64,000 bases of DNA from Kaistia soli DSM 19436. GTDB lineage: Bacteria > Pseudomonadota > Alphaproteobacteria > Rhizobiales > Kaistiaceae. This document shows, in pieces, positions 54,630-62,664 of the stretch (positions are counted from its first letter, which is position 1; every line of letters starts with the position of its first letter). The notes under the pieces are model-generated. The model was not told the DNA's origin. It made no database searches and saw only the letters and a list, made by a program, of their open reading frames with translations. The stretch is taken from assembly GCF_900129325.1 (NCBI RefSeq), contig NZ_FQUP01000001.1, positions 1,468,615-1,532,614 of the forward strand. Direction: 5' to 3'. A program made the translations under genes and the position numbers.

Positions 54630-55970
54630 GTGCCCGAACAGCCTGCTGCTCCCCGCCAACTTAAGCTTGGCGCGTTCATGCGCCCCGTCAGCCTTCACAC
54701 GGGCGCCTGGCGCTATCCCGGCGGCTGGCCGGACGCCAATTTCAACTTTGATCATTTGAAGACGATGATCCGCACGCTCGAGCGCGGCAAGTTCGACGCC
54801 TTCTTCATGGCGGATCATCTCGCGGTGCTGAACATGCCGGTGGCCGCGCTGAAGCGCAGCCACACGGTCACCTCATTCGAGCCATTCACGCTGCTGTCGG
54901 CGCTGGCAGGCGCGACCGAGCGCATAGGCCTTGTCGCAACGGCATCGACGACCTTCGACGCGCCCTATCACATCGCCCGCCGCTTTGCCTCGCTCGATCA
55001 TATCAGCGGCGGCCGTGCCGGCTGGAACATCGTCACGACTTCGAACCCTGACGCCGCCCTCAATTTCGGGCTCGAGGAGCATGTCGAGCATGGCGAGCGC
55101 TATCGCCGCGCGCGCGAGTTCTTTGACGTAGTGACCGGTCTTTGGGACAGCTTCGCCGACGACGCCTTCGTGCGCGACGTCGAGAGCGGCGTCTTCGTCG
55201 ATCCCGAGCGGATGCATGTCCTCGGGCACAAGGGCGAATTTCTTTCCGTGCGCGGGCCGCTCAACATCGCCCGCCCGCCGCAGGGCTGGCCGGTGATCGT
55301 GCAGGCCGGCGCCTCGGAGCCAGGACGCCAGCTTGCGGCGGAAACGGCGGAGGTCATCTTCGGCGCCGCGCCGACGATCGAGGACGGGCGGCTCTTCTAC
55401 GCCGACATCAAGGCGCGGATGGCGCGTATCGGACGACATCCCGACAGCCTGAAGATCCTTCCTGGTGCCTTCGTCGTGGTCGGCGACAGCCTTGACGAAG
55501 CCGAAGCCATTCGCGCCCGGCTCGACGCCGGCGTCCACTATGACAGCGGCATCGCTTCGCTCTCGATCGCGCTTGGCCACGATGCCTCGTCCTTCGACCC
55601 AGATGGCCCGCTGCCCGAGATTCCGGAAACCAATGCCAGCAAGACCGGTCGCGACCGGGTGGTCGCATTGGCGAAGCGCGAGAACCTCACCGTGCGACAG
55701 CTTGCGCAGCGCCTCGGTGGCTTTTCGGGGCTGGAAATGGTCGGCACCGCCCGGTCGATTGCCGATACGATGGAGGCGTGGCTGGTGAGCGAGGCCTCGG
55801 ACGGCTTCAACATCATGTTCCCCTACCTGCCGGGCGGGCTCGACGCATTCGTCGACAAGGTGGTGCCCGAGCTGCAGCGTCGCGGACTGTTCCGCACCGG
55901 CTATCAGGGGACGACGCTGCGCGACCATCTCGGTCTCGCGCGTCCGGCGAACCGCTTCTTTCCGGACTAA
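54630..55970 (+). CDS. NtaA/DmoA-family FMN-dependent monooxygenase
   Basis: A 446-residue flavin-dependent monooxygenase of the nitrilotriacetate / dimethylsulfide monooxygenase A family, which needs reduced FMN from a partner flavin reductase. Characteristic pieces are LGAFMRPVSLHTGAWRYPGGWPDANFNFDHLKTMIRTLERGKFDAFFMADHLAVL, ISGGRAGWNIVTTSNPDAALNFG, and a late PYLPGGLDAFVDKVVPELQRRGLFRTGYQG. No flavin reductase gene lies beside it. Start is GTG at 54630 after a GAAGCGAGA site; the 134 bases before it are non-coding. The substrate is unknown. Confidence 0.92.
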   Translation: MPEQPAAPRQLKLGAFMRPVSLHTGAWRYPGGWPDANFNFDHLKTMIRTLERGKFDAFFMADHLAVLNMPVAALKRSHTVTSFEPFTLLSALAGATERIGLVATASTTFDAPYHIARRFASLDHISGGRAGWNIVTTSNPDAALNFGLEEHVEHGERYRRAREFFDVVTGLWDSFADDAFVRDVESGVFVDPERMHVLGHKGEFLSVRGPLNIARPPQGWPVIVQAGASEPGRQLAAETAEVIFGAAPTIEDGRLFYADIKARMARIGRHPDSLKILPGAFVVVGDSLDEAEAIRARLDAGVHYDSGIASLSIALGHDASSFDPDGPLPEIPETNASKTGRDRVVALAKRENLTVRQLAQRLGGFSGLEMVGTARSIADTMEAWLVSEASDGFNIMFPYLPGGLDAFVDKVVPELQRRGLFRTGYQGTTLRDHLGLARPANRFFPD

Positions 55971-56278
55971 ACCGGTCACCCTTGAAGCGAAATGAGCGGT
56001 GGATGGATGTTCATTCCATCCCGCCTTGCGGCGGCATGGCCCGCTGCCGCCTGTAACGGCACGGCCGTGGCGCGCTGGTAACGAATCAAGCTCGTTTGCT
56101 GCCAGTTTCCCGGTCGCGGTCGTCGGGAGGGAACTGCTGGTCACAAATTTTTAACTGTGTTTCTGACGCAAAAATGGCTGCGCTCGGCCATTTCATCCCG
56201 CATTGCGGCTTTTGGCATTAACCGCTCGTTAACCGGAACGGGCTGAGAAAATGCTTAACAGAACGCAAAGAGCAAGCC
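55971..56278. other. Intergenic region upstream of minC
   Basis: A 308-base gap with no gene. Its left end has a 7-bp perfect inverted repeat, GGATGGA / TCCATCC, with a 7-base loop (56001-56021), which may end the monooxygenase transcript. Its right end is AT-richer and holds a perfect CtrA-type site (56218-56232) about 45 bases before minC. Confidence 0.55.
56218..56232. promoter_or_regulatory. CtrA-type binding site upstream of minC
   Basis: TTAA-N7-TTAA is perfect (TTAA 56218-56221, seven bases, TTAA 56229-56232), with the extra C residues (TTAACC on both sides) of the strong form. It ends 46 bases before the minC start. CtrA is the alphaproteobacterial cell-cycle regulator, and CtrA control of minCD has been described in Sinorhizobium, so this site fits a cell-cycle-linked min operon. 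Confidence 0.65.
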
Positions 56279-57067
56279 GTGAGCACAGCAGCCCCGAATA
56301 CAGCAGCCAAGAGCACAGCCGCCGCCGATCCCGCAGCCAGGGAAGCGGCGGAAGCCGCGATCAAGGCCGCCAAGAACGCCGCCAAGCAGGCGATCCGCTT
56401 CCGTGGTCGTTCGTTCCTCGCCACGGTACTGGCACCGGCGCTGCCGATCTCGGACTGGCTCGCGGAACTCGATAAGCTCGCCGGCCGCTCGCAGGGCTAC
56501 TTCGCTTCGCGGCCCGTCATTCTCGACGTCACCGGCCTTGCCATCACGAAGCGCGATTTCGCGGATCTTCTGGCGCTGCTCTATGAGCGCGAGATCAAGG
56601 TGATGGGGGTCGAGGGCGCCGATCCGTCCTGGCTCGGTTTCGGCATGCCGCCCTCTGTGAGCGGTGGCAAGCACACCGAGATCGTGCACAAGCCGAGTGC
56701 CGAGCCACCCAAGCAGCAGGGCTTCGTCGACCGGCCGATCCCCTCGCTTCTGATCGAGACGCCGGTTCGCTCCGGCCAGTCGATCATCTTCCCCCAGGGC
56801 GATGTGACGGTGATCGGATCGGTGGCCTCGGGTGCCGAGATCATCGCCGGCAACTCGATCCACGTCTACGGCACGCTGCGGGGGCGGGCGATCGCCGGCA
56901 CCACAGGCAACGCCGCAGCGCGCATCTTCGTGCAGAAGTTCGAAGCAGAGCTGATCGCGATCGACGGGCTCTACCAGACGGCGGACGAGATCGACGCGAC
57001 GTTCCGCGGCCGCTCCGTACAGGCCTGGCTCGCCGACGACAAAATGAACATGGCTGCTCTGGCCTGA
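56279..57067 (+). CDS. minC: Septum site-determining protein MinC
   Basis: A 262-residue MinC, the FtsZ-inhibiting part of the Min system. The C-terminal domain shows the MinC beta-helix with the pattern LLIETPVRSGQSIIFPQGDVTVIGSVASGAEIIAGNSIHVYGTLRGRAIAG and ARIFVQKFEAELIAI; the N-terminal domain begins IRFRGRSFLATVLAP after a 38-residue Ala/Lys-rich extension. Start codon is GTG at 56279. It is followed by minD at 24 bases, and the operon is minCDE. Confidence 0.95.
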   Translation: MSTAAPNTAAKSTAAADPAAREAAEAAIKAAKNAAKQAIRFRGRSFLATVLAPALPISDWLAELDKLAGRSQGYFASRPVILDVTGLAITKRDFADLLALLYEREIKVMGVEGADPSWLGFGMPPSVSGGKHTEIVHKPSAEPPKQQGFVDRPIPSLLIETPVRSGQSIIFPQGDVTVIGSVASGAEIIAGNSIHVYGTLRGRAIAGTTGNAAARIFVQKFEAELIAIDGLYQTADEIDATFRGRSVQAWLADDKMNMAALA

Positions 57068-57091
57068 CCAGAGAATTGAGGAGCAAGGGGT

Positions 57092-57910
57092 ATGTCGCAG
57101 GTTCTGGTGGTCACATCCGGCAAGGGCGGCGTCGGGAAGACGACGTCGACGGCAGCGATCGGCGCAGCGCTCGCCATGAATGGCAGCCGGGTCGCCGTGG
57201 TCGACTTCGACGTCGGTCTGCGCAATCTCGATCTCGTCATGGGCGCCGAACGCCGCGTCGTCTATGACCTGATCAACGTGGTCCAAGGCGAGGCGAAGCT
57301 GCAGCAGGCGCTGATCCGCGACAAGCGGCTCGAGACGCTCTATCTGCTGCCGGCCTCGCAGACCCGTGATAAGGATGCGCTGACGAGCGAGGGCGTTGCC
57401 CGCGTGATGGACGATCTTCGCGAGAGCTTTGACTGGATCGTCTGCGACTCGCCCGCCGGTATCGAGCGCGGCGCGCTGCTGGCCATGCGCCATGCTGATG
57501 TCGCCGTGGTCGTCACCAATCCGGAAGTCTCCTCGGTGCGTGACAGCGACCGCATCATCGGCATGCTGGACGCCAAGACGGCGAAGGCCGAGCGCGGCGA
57601 ATATATGGAAAAGCACCTGCTGCTCACCCGCTACGACGCGGCGCGCGCCGAGCGCGGGCAGATGCTGAAGGTCGAGGACGTGCTCGAGATTCTGTCGATC
57701 CCGCTGCTCGGCATCATCCCCGAGAGCGAGGCCGTCCTCAACGCCTCGAATGTCGGCTGCCCGGTGACGCTTACCGCCGCCGACAGCGCCCCGGCCCGTG
57801 CCTATATCGACGCGGCACGGCGCCTCGAAGGCGACGTGATCCCGATGATGATCCCCGCCGACAAGCGCGTCGGCTTCATGGGCAAGCTGTTCGGTCGGAG
57901 GGCGGCATGA
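57092..57910 (+). CDS. minD: Septum site-determining ATPase MinD
   Basis: A 272-residue membrane-associated ATPase that binds MinC and MinE. The deviant Walker A is KGGVGKTT (11-18), followed by the switch regions [23 protein letters not shown] and [16 protein letters not shown]. The C-terminal end [15 protein letters not shown] is the amphipathic membrane-targeting helix. GAGGAGCAAGG precedes the ATG at 57092. It overlaps minE by 4 bases (ATGA). Confidence 0.97.
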   Translation: MSQVLVVTSGKGGVGKTTSTAAIGAALAMNGSRVAVVDFDVGLRNLDLVMGAERRVVYDLINVVQGEAKLQQALIRDKRLETLYLLPASQTRDKDALTSEGVARVMDDLRESFDWIVCDSPAGIERGALLAMRHADVAVVVTNPEVSSVRDSDRIIGMLDAKTAKAERGEYMEKHLLLTRYDAARAERGQMLKVEDVLEILSIPLLGIIPESEAVLNASNVGCPVTLTAADSAPARAYIDAARRLEGDVIPMMIPADKRVGFMGKLFGRRAA

Positions 57911-58170
57911 CGATCTTCGATTTCTTCAGGCCAACCCGCTCAGCACCGGTCGCGCGCGACCGACTGCAGATCCTGCTGCAGCATGAACGCGTCTCTGCTG
58001 GCGCCAGCGATCTGATCGCGGTGCTCCGTGAGGAAATTCTCGAAGTGATCTCGCGTCATGTCGAGATCCCCGCCGAGAAGGTCCAGGTCAAGATGCAGCG
58101 CGACGAGGCGATCTCGACGCTCGAAGTCGAGATCGAACTGCCAAACCCGATCCGCCGCCGCGCCGCGTAG
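57907..58170 (+). CDS. minE: Cell division topological specificity factor MinE
   Basis: An 87-residue MinE that stimulates MinD ATPase and sets the oscillation. The N-terminal part begins [29 protein letters not shown], the membrane and MinD-binding segment, and the topological domain follows with [40 protein letters not shown]. It is translationally coupled to minD through the ATGA overlap and ends the operon. Confidence 0.96.
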   Translation: MTIFDFFRPTRSAPVARDRLQILLQHERVSAGASDLIAVLREEILEVISRHVEIPAEKVQVKMQRDEAISTLEVEIELPNPIRRRAA

Positions 58171-58204
58171 TGGAGTCTCCGGAGGGGCCAGCCGCAAGGC
58201 CGGT

Positions 58205-59422
58205 TTAGTAATAGCTTCGGACGAGATCCTGAACGCGCTGCTCGTAACTGAGACGGCCGGCGCGGGCGCGAGCCCCGCTTTGCAGCGACGCGAGACGACC
58301 CGTGTCGCTGCCGATCTCCGCAAGCGCATGGGCGAGCGCCGTCTCGACGGCGGCCCGGCTTCGACCCTTTGTCGGGATCACCACGCCGCACGTCGCGTCA
58401 ACGACGACGCCCGGTCCGCCAAGATCAAGGCAGGCGACGGGCAAGCCATGCGCCATCGCCTCGCCGATCGCCTGGCCGGCCGAATCGTGCAGGCTCGGAA
58501 AGACAAAGACGTCGTGAGCGGCATAGAGCTTGTTCATTTCGGCATGTGGAACGCTGCCCACGAAGCGGACGATGTCCTGCATGCCCAGATCAGCGGCAAT
58601 CGCGCGAAGATATCCCTCCTCGGGACCGGAGCCGGCGATCGTAAAGGATAGGCCGGGGACACGATCCTTGAGTTGCGCCAGCGCGCCAAGCGCGAGTTGC
58701 GCACCCTTCCAATATTCGAGACGTCCGGCAAAAAGGATCGCCAGCCCCCTATTTGCGCCGGCTTGGCGTTGCGCGTCGCCGGCCGGCGAGGGTGCGTAGA
58801 TGTCGGTGACCACGAAAGCCTTATCGCGCCACCATGGCGGGACGATGCGCCTCGTCGCCTCGTCGGTGACTAGGATCACATCCGCCTGACCGAGGCAGCG
58901 CAGCACCATCGGATCGAACCGGCTCACCATGTTGAGCACGTCGCGCTTGGCCTCGAATTTCCATCCGCGATCAGGAAATCCATTGCGCAGCCGCCAGGGC
59001 GAACTCTGTCCACCGCCGACCGGCCCGAACACGAAGCGCGGCCCCAGCCCGCCCAGGAAGGACGGCCATCGGAGGACCGTCCAGGTCAAATGATGGATGA
59101 CGTCGTAGCGGTTCTGCGCATGCAACTCCGCGACCACCCGTCGGGCCTTCATTTGCCAGACATAGTAGTGCTGCCGGATGCCTTTCGCGTTGACGTATCC
59201 CGGACCGGGCCAGCCAGGAATATCGTGCCAGACAAAATCGAGCCGATCAGGCCAGTCATGCGTCTCGCGATAGCGCTCGATGGCCTCGCGATGATGGCTG
59301 CCGCAGGTAAGGACGGTCACATCATGACCTTGGCGCGCCATCTCGGCAGCGAGATTCCAGCCCTTGCCAAGTTCGGATCCCGCGCCCGGTTCGCAGGCAT
59401 AAGCTGACGCGAGTATGCGCAT
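58205..59422 (-). CDS. Glycosyltransferase, GT4-like
   Basis: A 405-residue group 1 (GT4-type, GT-B fold) glycosyltransferase. The first Rossmann domain starts MRILASAYACEPGAGSELGKGWNLAAEMARQGHDVTVLT, and the second has AGRLEYWKGAQLALGALAQLKD and the donor-binding FVFPSLHDSAGQAIGEAMAHGLPVACLDLGGPGVVV with its conserved Glu. It probably makes a surface polysaccharide or glycolipid; donor and acceptor are unknown. ATG at 59422 with a GGGGGGAGCG site. It is convergent with minE. Confidence 0.9.
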   Translation of the reverse strand: MRILASAYACEPGAGSELGKGWNLAAEMARQGHDVTVLTCGSHHREAIERYRETHDWPDRLDFVWHDIPGWPGPGYVNAKGIRQHYYVWQMKARRVVAELHAQNRYDVIHHLTWTVLRWPSFLGGLGPRFVFGPVGGGQSSPWRLRNGFPDRGWKFEAKRDVLNMVSRFDPMVLRCLGQADVILVTDEATRRIVPPWWRDKAFVVTDIYAPSPAGDAQRQAGANRGLAILFAGRLEYWKGAQLALGALAQLKDRVPGLSFTIAGSGPEEGYLRAIAADLGMQDIVRFVGSVPHAEMNKLYAAHDVFVFPSLHDSAGQAIGEAMAHGLPVACLDLGGPGVVVDATCGVVIPTKGRSRAAVETALAHALAEIGSDTGRLASLQSGARARAGRLSYEQRVQDLVRSYY

Positions 59423-59597
59423 CCCCGAACGCTCCCCCCGTTCCAAGGTCGACAATCGACTGTCGATAGGAGGAGATTTCAGCCGCTTTCTGTCAAACCA
59501 CACCTTCGAGGTGCGGTGCAACCGCAGGATGTGATCACACGCAACCTGGATCATTCTTTCGGCTGATCTCGTCCTGCGATCCGCCGAAGCCCTTATC

Positions 59598-59906
59598 CTA
59601 GACGAAGCGTGGGATGGGGCCGTCCTGCGGGGTGGTATCGTCGCCAAGGTCGAGGAAGACTTCGTCGACGTAGCACCACCCCCAGCCCTCCGGCGGATCA
59701 TAGCCCTCGATGATCGGATGGCCGGTAGCATGGAAATGGGCGGTGGCGTGCTTGTTGGGCGACTGGTCGCAGCAGCCGACATGACCGCATGTCCGGCAGA
59801 CCCGAAGATGCACCCACCAGCTGCCGGTCTTGAGACACTCCTCGCAGCCTTTGGCACTCGGCGTCACTTTTCGGATCGTATTCGTATGCGTGCAGTCCTC
59901 ACTCAT
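59598..59906 (-). CDS. UBP-type zinc-finger protein
   Basis: A 102-residue protein made of one UBP-type (ZnF-UBP) zinc finger. Metal ligands in order are Cys and His in EDCTHT, Cys pair GCEEC, Cys pair RVCRTCGHVGCCDQS, then His residues in KHATAHFHATGHP. The end WCYVDEVFLDLGDD is the usual last strand. In eukaryotes this finger binds the free ubiquitin C-terminus; bacteria have no ubiquitin, so the ligand here is unknown. It starts inside the end of the upstream reductase-like gene (ATGA), so they are coupled. Confidence 0.92.
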   Translation of the reverse strand: MSEDCTHTNTIRKVTPSAKGCEECLKTGSWWVHLRVCRTCGHVGCCDQSPNKHATAHFHATGHPIIEGYDPPEGWGWCYVDEVFLDLGDDTTPQDGPIPRFV

Positions 59907-61582
59907 CGGGGATCGGCTCCTGTGTTGAGGGGAGGGACGCGGCCTGCGTCGGCAGCGAGATAGGCATGGATAGCGGCGACGACCTGGGCACCTTCGCCCA
60001 CGGCAGCCGCGACGCGTTTGACCGATCCGGCACGGACGTCGCCAACGGCGAAGATGCCGCGCCGATTGGTTTCGAGAGCATGGTGGCCGGGAACGCTGCC
60101 TGTATCGACGAAGCCCTTGCCATCGAGCGCGATGCCGCTGTCGTCAAGCCAGCTCGTGTTCGGATCGGCCCCGATGAACAGGAAGACATGGCGGATAGCA
60201 CGCCGCGTTTCGGCTCCGGTCACACGCTGGCGCCATGTGACGTGCGAGAGGTTGCCGCGATCACCTTCCAGGCGCGTGATCTCGCTCTGCGTCACGAGCT
60301 CGATATTGGGCAGGGATTCGATGCGATCGATGAGATAGCGCGACATGCTGGCGGCAAGGCCGTCGGCGCGGATCAGCATCCAGACCTTGGCCGCCTGGCC
60401 GGCGAGATAGACAGCGGCCTGGCCAGCTGAATTGCCGCCGCCGACCAGCACGACTTCCTGCGCCGCGCAGAGTTTGCGCTCGAGGGGCGAGGCCCAGTAG
60501 TGGATGCCGGTTCCCTCATAGTCGTCGAGGCCCGGGATGGATGGTCTCCGATAGCGCGCGCCGCTGGCGACGACGACGGTGCGCGCCGCCGCCGTCTCGT
60601 CCTGTCCGAGCGAAAGGCGGAAGCGCCGCTCGCCGTGGACGTCGAAAGGGGTGATTGACAATGCTTCATCGGGGATCGCCAGCTCGGCACCGAATTTCTG
60701 CGCCTGGTTATAGGCGCGCGCCATCAGGGCCATGCCCGTGATGCCGGTCGGAAAGCCGAGATAGTTCTCGATCCGCGCGGAGGCGCCGGCCTGGCCGCCA
60801 AAGGCGCGCATGTCGAGCACCAGCACGGAGAGGCCTTCCGACGCCGCATAAACTGCCGTCGCCAGGCCTGCGGGCCCGGCGCCGATCACCGCGACGTCAT
60901 AGAGCTTGTCGGGATCAAGCGTCCTAACAAGGCCGAGGCATCGGCCAAGCGCCGATTCGGTCGGATTACGCAGCACATCGCCATTGGGGCACAGCACGAC
61001 CGGCAGCGTCGCGGCGTCGATCGCGAAGCGCGAGACGATGGTGCGCGCGGTCTCGTCCGTTGCGGGGTCGAGCGTCTGGTTGGGCACGCCATTTCGGGTC
61101 AGGAAGCCCTGAAGCCTCAGAACATCGCCATGATCGCCTTGGCCGATGATGACTGGGCCGGCACCGGCCTCGATCAGCCCGACGCGGCGCAGGATCAGCG
61201 CCCGCATGATCCGTTCGCCGAGCTCCGCTTCCGCGACCATCAGGCCGCGCAGTCTGTCGGATGGGATGACCAGCGCGTCGACAGCTCCGATCGCGCGGGC
61301 ATCGACGAGCGCCGGGCGATCGGAAAGCTGCGTCACCTCACCGACGAATTGGCCTGGCCCATGCTCGACAATGAGATGGTCGACGCCCGCGGCATCCTGT
61401 CGGGTAATGCTGACCTTGCCAGATAGCACCACGATCAGCCCCGCTATCGCGAAGCCGCGCCGCGCCAGCATATCGCCGTCCGCATAGGATGCGGCGGTGC
61501 CAAATCTCCGCAGCCGCTCGATCTCTGCCGGCAGGAGCACCGGATACATCTGCGCTTGCCGCGTATCGACAATCGAGGCCAT
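59903..61582 (-). CDS. Cyclic-nucleotide-binding domain fused to thioredoxin-reductase-like flavoprotein
   Basis: A 559-residue multidomain protein. Residues about 15-125 are a CRP-type cyclic-nucleotide-binding domain (FAIAGLIVVLSGKVSITRQ ... GPGQFVGEVTQLSDRPALVDARA). About 140-222 resemble a thioredoxin-fold segment without a CxxC. From about 228 a thioredoxin-reductase-like FAD/NAD(P)H enzyme follows: FAD motif VIGAGPAGLATAVYAA, GGQAGASARIENYLGFP, the second dinucleotide motif VVLVGGGNSAGQAAVYLA, and the FAD closing part GIFAVGDVRAGSVKRVAAAVGEGAQVV. At residues 363-368 the sequence is WASPLE where TrxR has its CATC redox site, so it cannot work as an ordinary TrxR. Start at 61582 with AGGAG upstream, 14 bases after slyX. 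Confidence 0.9.
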   Translation of the reverse strand: MASIVDTRQAQMYPVLLPAEIERLRRFGTAASYADGDMLARRGFAIAGLIVVLSGKVSITRQDAAGVDHLIVEHGPGQFVGEVTQLSDRPALVDARAIGAVDALVIPSDRLRGLMVAEAELGERIMRALILRRVGLIEAGAGPVIIGQGDHGDVLRLQGFLTRNGVPNQTLDPATDETARTIVSRFAIDAATLPVVLCPNGDVLRNPTESALGRCLGLVRTLDPDKLYDVAVIGAGPAGLATAVYAASEGLSVLVLDMRAFGGQAGASARIENYLGFPTGITGMALMARAYNQAQKFGAELAIPDEALSITPFDVHGERRFRLSLGQDETAAARTVVVASGARYRRPSIPGLDDYEGTGIHYWASPLERKLCAAQEVVLVGGGNSAGQAAVYLAGQAAKVWMLIRADGLAASMSRYLIDRIESLPNIELVTQSEITRLEGDRGNLSHVTWRQRVTGAETRRAIRHVFLFIGADPNTSWLDDSGIALDGKGFVDTGSVPGHHALETNRRGIFAVGDVRAGSVKRVAAAVGEGAQVVAAIHAYLAADAGRVPPLNTGADPR

Positions 61583-61596
61583 GGCCGATGGGGCTC

Positions 61597-61818
61597 CTAG
61601 TAATGCGGGGGCGGCGGTTCGGGCACGTTGGGACGGCCAGAGCGCGCCTCGGCTTCCGATAGCCGCTCTTCGAGCCGGCGGACAAGTCGGGTCAGTCGGT
61701 CGATCTCCTTCCACTGCGCCAGGACGACCTCATTGAGCTCGTCGAGATTGCGCTCGTGATGCGCGGCGCGGATTTCGAGCGCATCGACGCGATCGGGAAC
61801 GGAGGGGTCTTCACTCAT
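61597..61818 (-). CDS. slyX: SlyX-family small coiled-coil protein
   Basis: A 73-residue protein of the SlyX family. The sequence VDALEIRAAHHERNLDELNEVVLAQWKEIDRLTRLVRRLEERLSE is the characteristic coiled coil, and PNVPEPPPPHY is the conserved SlyX end. Role unknown in any organism. It starts inside the end of the ParA-like gene (ATGA) and is followed 14 bases later by the reductase-like gene, so it is part of a tight operon. Confidence 0.9.
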   Translation of the reverse strand: MSEDPSVPDRVDALEIRAAHHERNLDELNEVVLAQWKEIDRLTRLVRRLEERLSEAEARSGRPNVPEPPPPHY

Positions 61819-62480
61819 CGTATTGCTTTCGCGGGTTGGCTGGCCAGCAGCCGCTGCAGTTCGGCCGCAAGCGCACGCACCTCGTCGGCGGCCTTTGAAT
61901 GCGGGAAGGCTTCGAGCACGGTGCTCCCTGATCCCATTGTAGCGCCAAAGGCGACCCGGTTGCCGAGCTGGCCGGCGGCGATGGGCGCGGGGAGCTTCTG
62001 CAATTGCGCCAGCGTTGCCTCGGCGATCGCTCGCGCTGGGGCGCGATTGACAATCAGGATCGCGGGCGGGCCGCCCTTTTCGACGAGTTCGAGCGTCGCC
62101 ACCGTCGCCCAAAGATCGACCGGCGTCGGTTGGACGGGGACGGCGACGAGGTCGGCCGCCTCGATCGCATTGCGCGCTTCCATATCGGAGCGCGGCGGCA
62201 TGTCGATCAGCACCAGATCGTGGTCACGCGCCAGAATCCGTGCCTCGCGCTTGGCGCCCCAGCCCGAAGCAGTGCGCAGCAGCAATCCGGTCTCGCCTTC
62301 GCCAAGGCGCCGCTCCCGGCGCTCGTACCATTGGCCGAGACTGCCCTGCGGATCGATGTCGAGAATAGCAACACGGCCGCCGCCGGAGACGTGAAGCCCC
62401 GCGACGGCGAGATGAGCGGCCAGCGTGGTCTTGCCCGAGCCGCCCTTCTGCTGCGCGATCACCAGGATCTTGCCTGTCAT
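61815..62480 (-). CDS. Orphan ParA-family ATPase
   Basis: A 221-residue P-loop ATPase of the ParA/MinD superfamily. The deviant Walker A is KGGSGKTT in VIAQQKGGSGKTTLAAHLAVAGL, followed by ILDIDPQGSLGQWYERRE and LVLIDMPPRSDMEARNAIEAADLVAVPVQPTPVDLWA. No ParB or centromere repeats lie beside it, so it is not a partition locus in the usual sense; orphan ParA proteins often position other cargos. It is the first gene of the ParA-SlyX-CNB/TrxR-UBP operon and is divergent from uvrB across 184 bases. Confidence 0.92.
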   Translation of the reverse strand: MTGKILVIAQQKGGSGKTTLAAHLAVAGLHVSGGGRVAILDIDPQGSLGQWYERRERRLGEGETGLLLRTASGWGAKREARILARDHDLVLIDMPPRSDMEARNAIEAADLVAVPVQPTPVDLWATVATLELVEKGGPPAILIVNRAPARAIAEATLAQLQKLPAPIAAGQLGNRVAFGATMGSGSTVLEAFPHSKAADEVRALAAELQRLLASQPAKAIR

Positions 62481-62647
62481 GGCGGTCGCCTCATTGGCTG
62501 TTGCGCGCTGCCGCATCTGGCACGTGTTCGACAACAACTGTTGCAGGATGCGGTGACAAGGGCAATGCAGCGAAGGGCATGCGGGGGCAGAGAAGCGCGG
62601 CATCGCGTTTTTTCGAGCCATGCTCCCCTTCAAAAAACGACTGACTC

Positions 62648-62662
62648 GTTCTACTTTCGTAC
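62648..62662 (+). promoter_or_regulatory. Possible LexA (SOS) box before uvrB
   Basis: GTTC, seven bases, GTAC: one mismatch to the alphaproteobacterial LexA consensus GTTC-N7-GTTC. It ends 2 bases before the proposed uvrB start codon, where bound LexA would block transcription or the start region. UvrAB genes are common LexA targets, but one mismatch keeps the call moderate. Confidence 0.45.
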
Positions 62663-62664
62663 CC

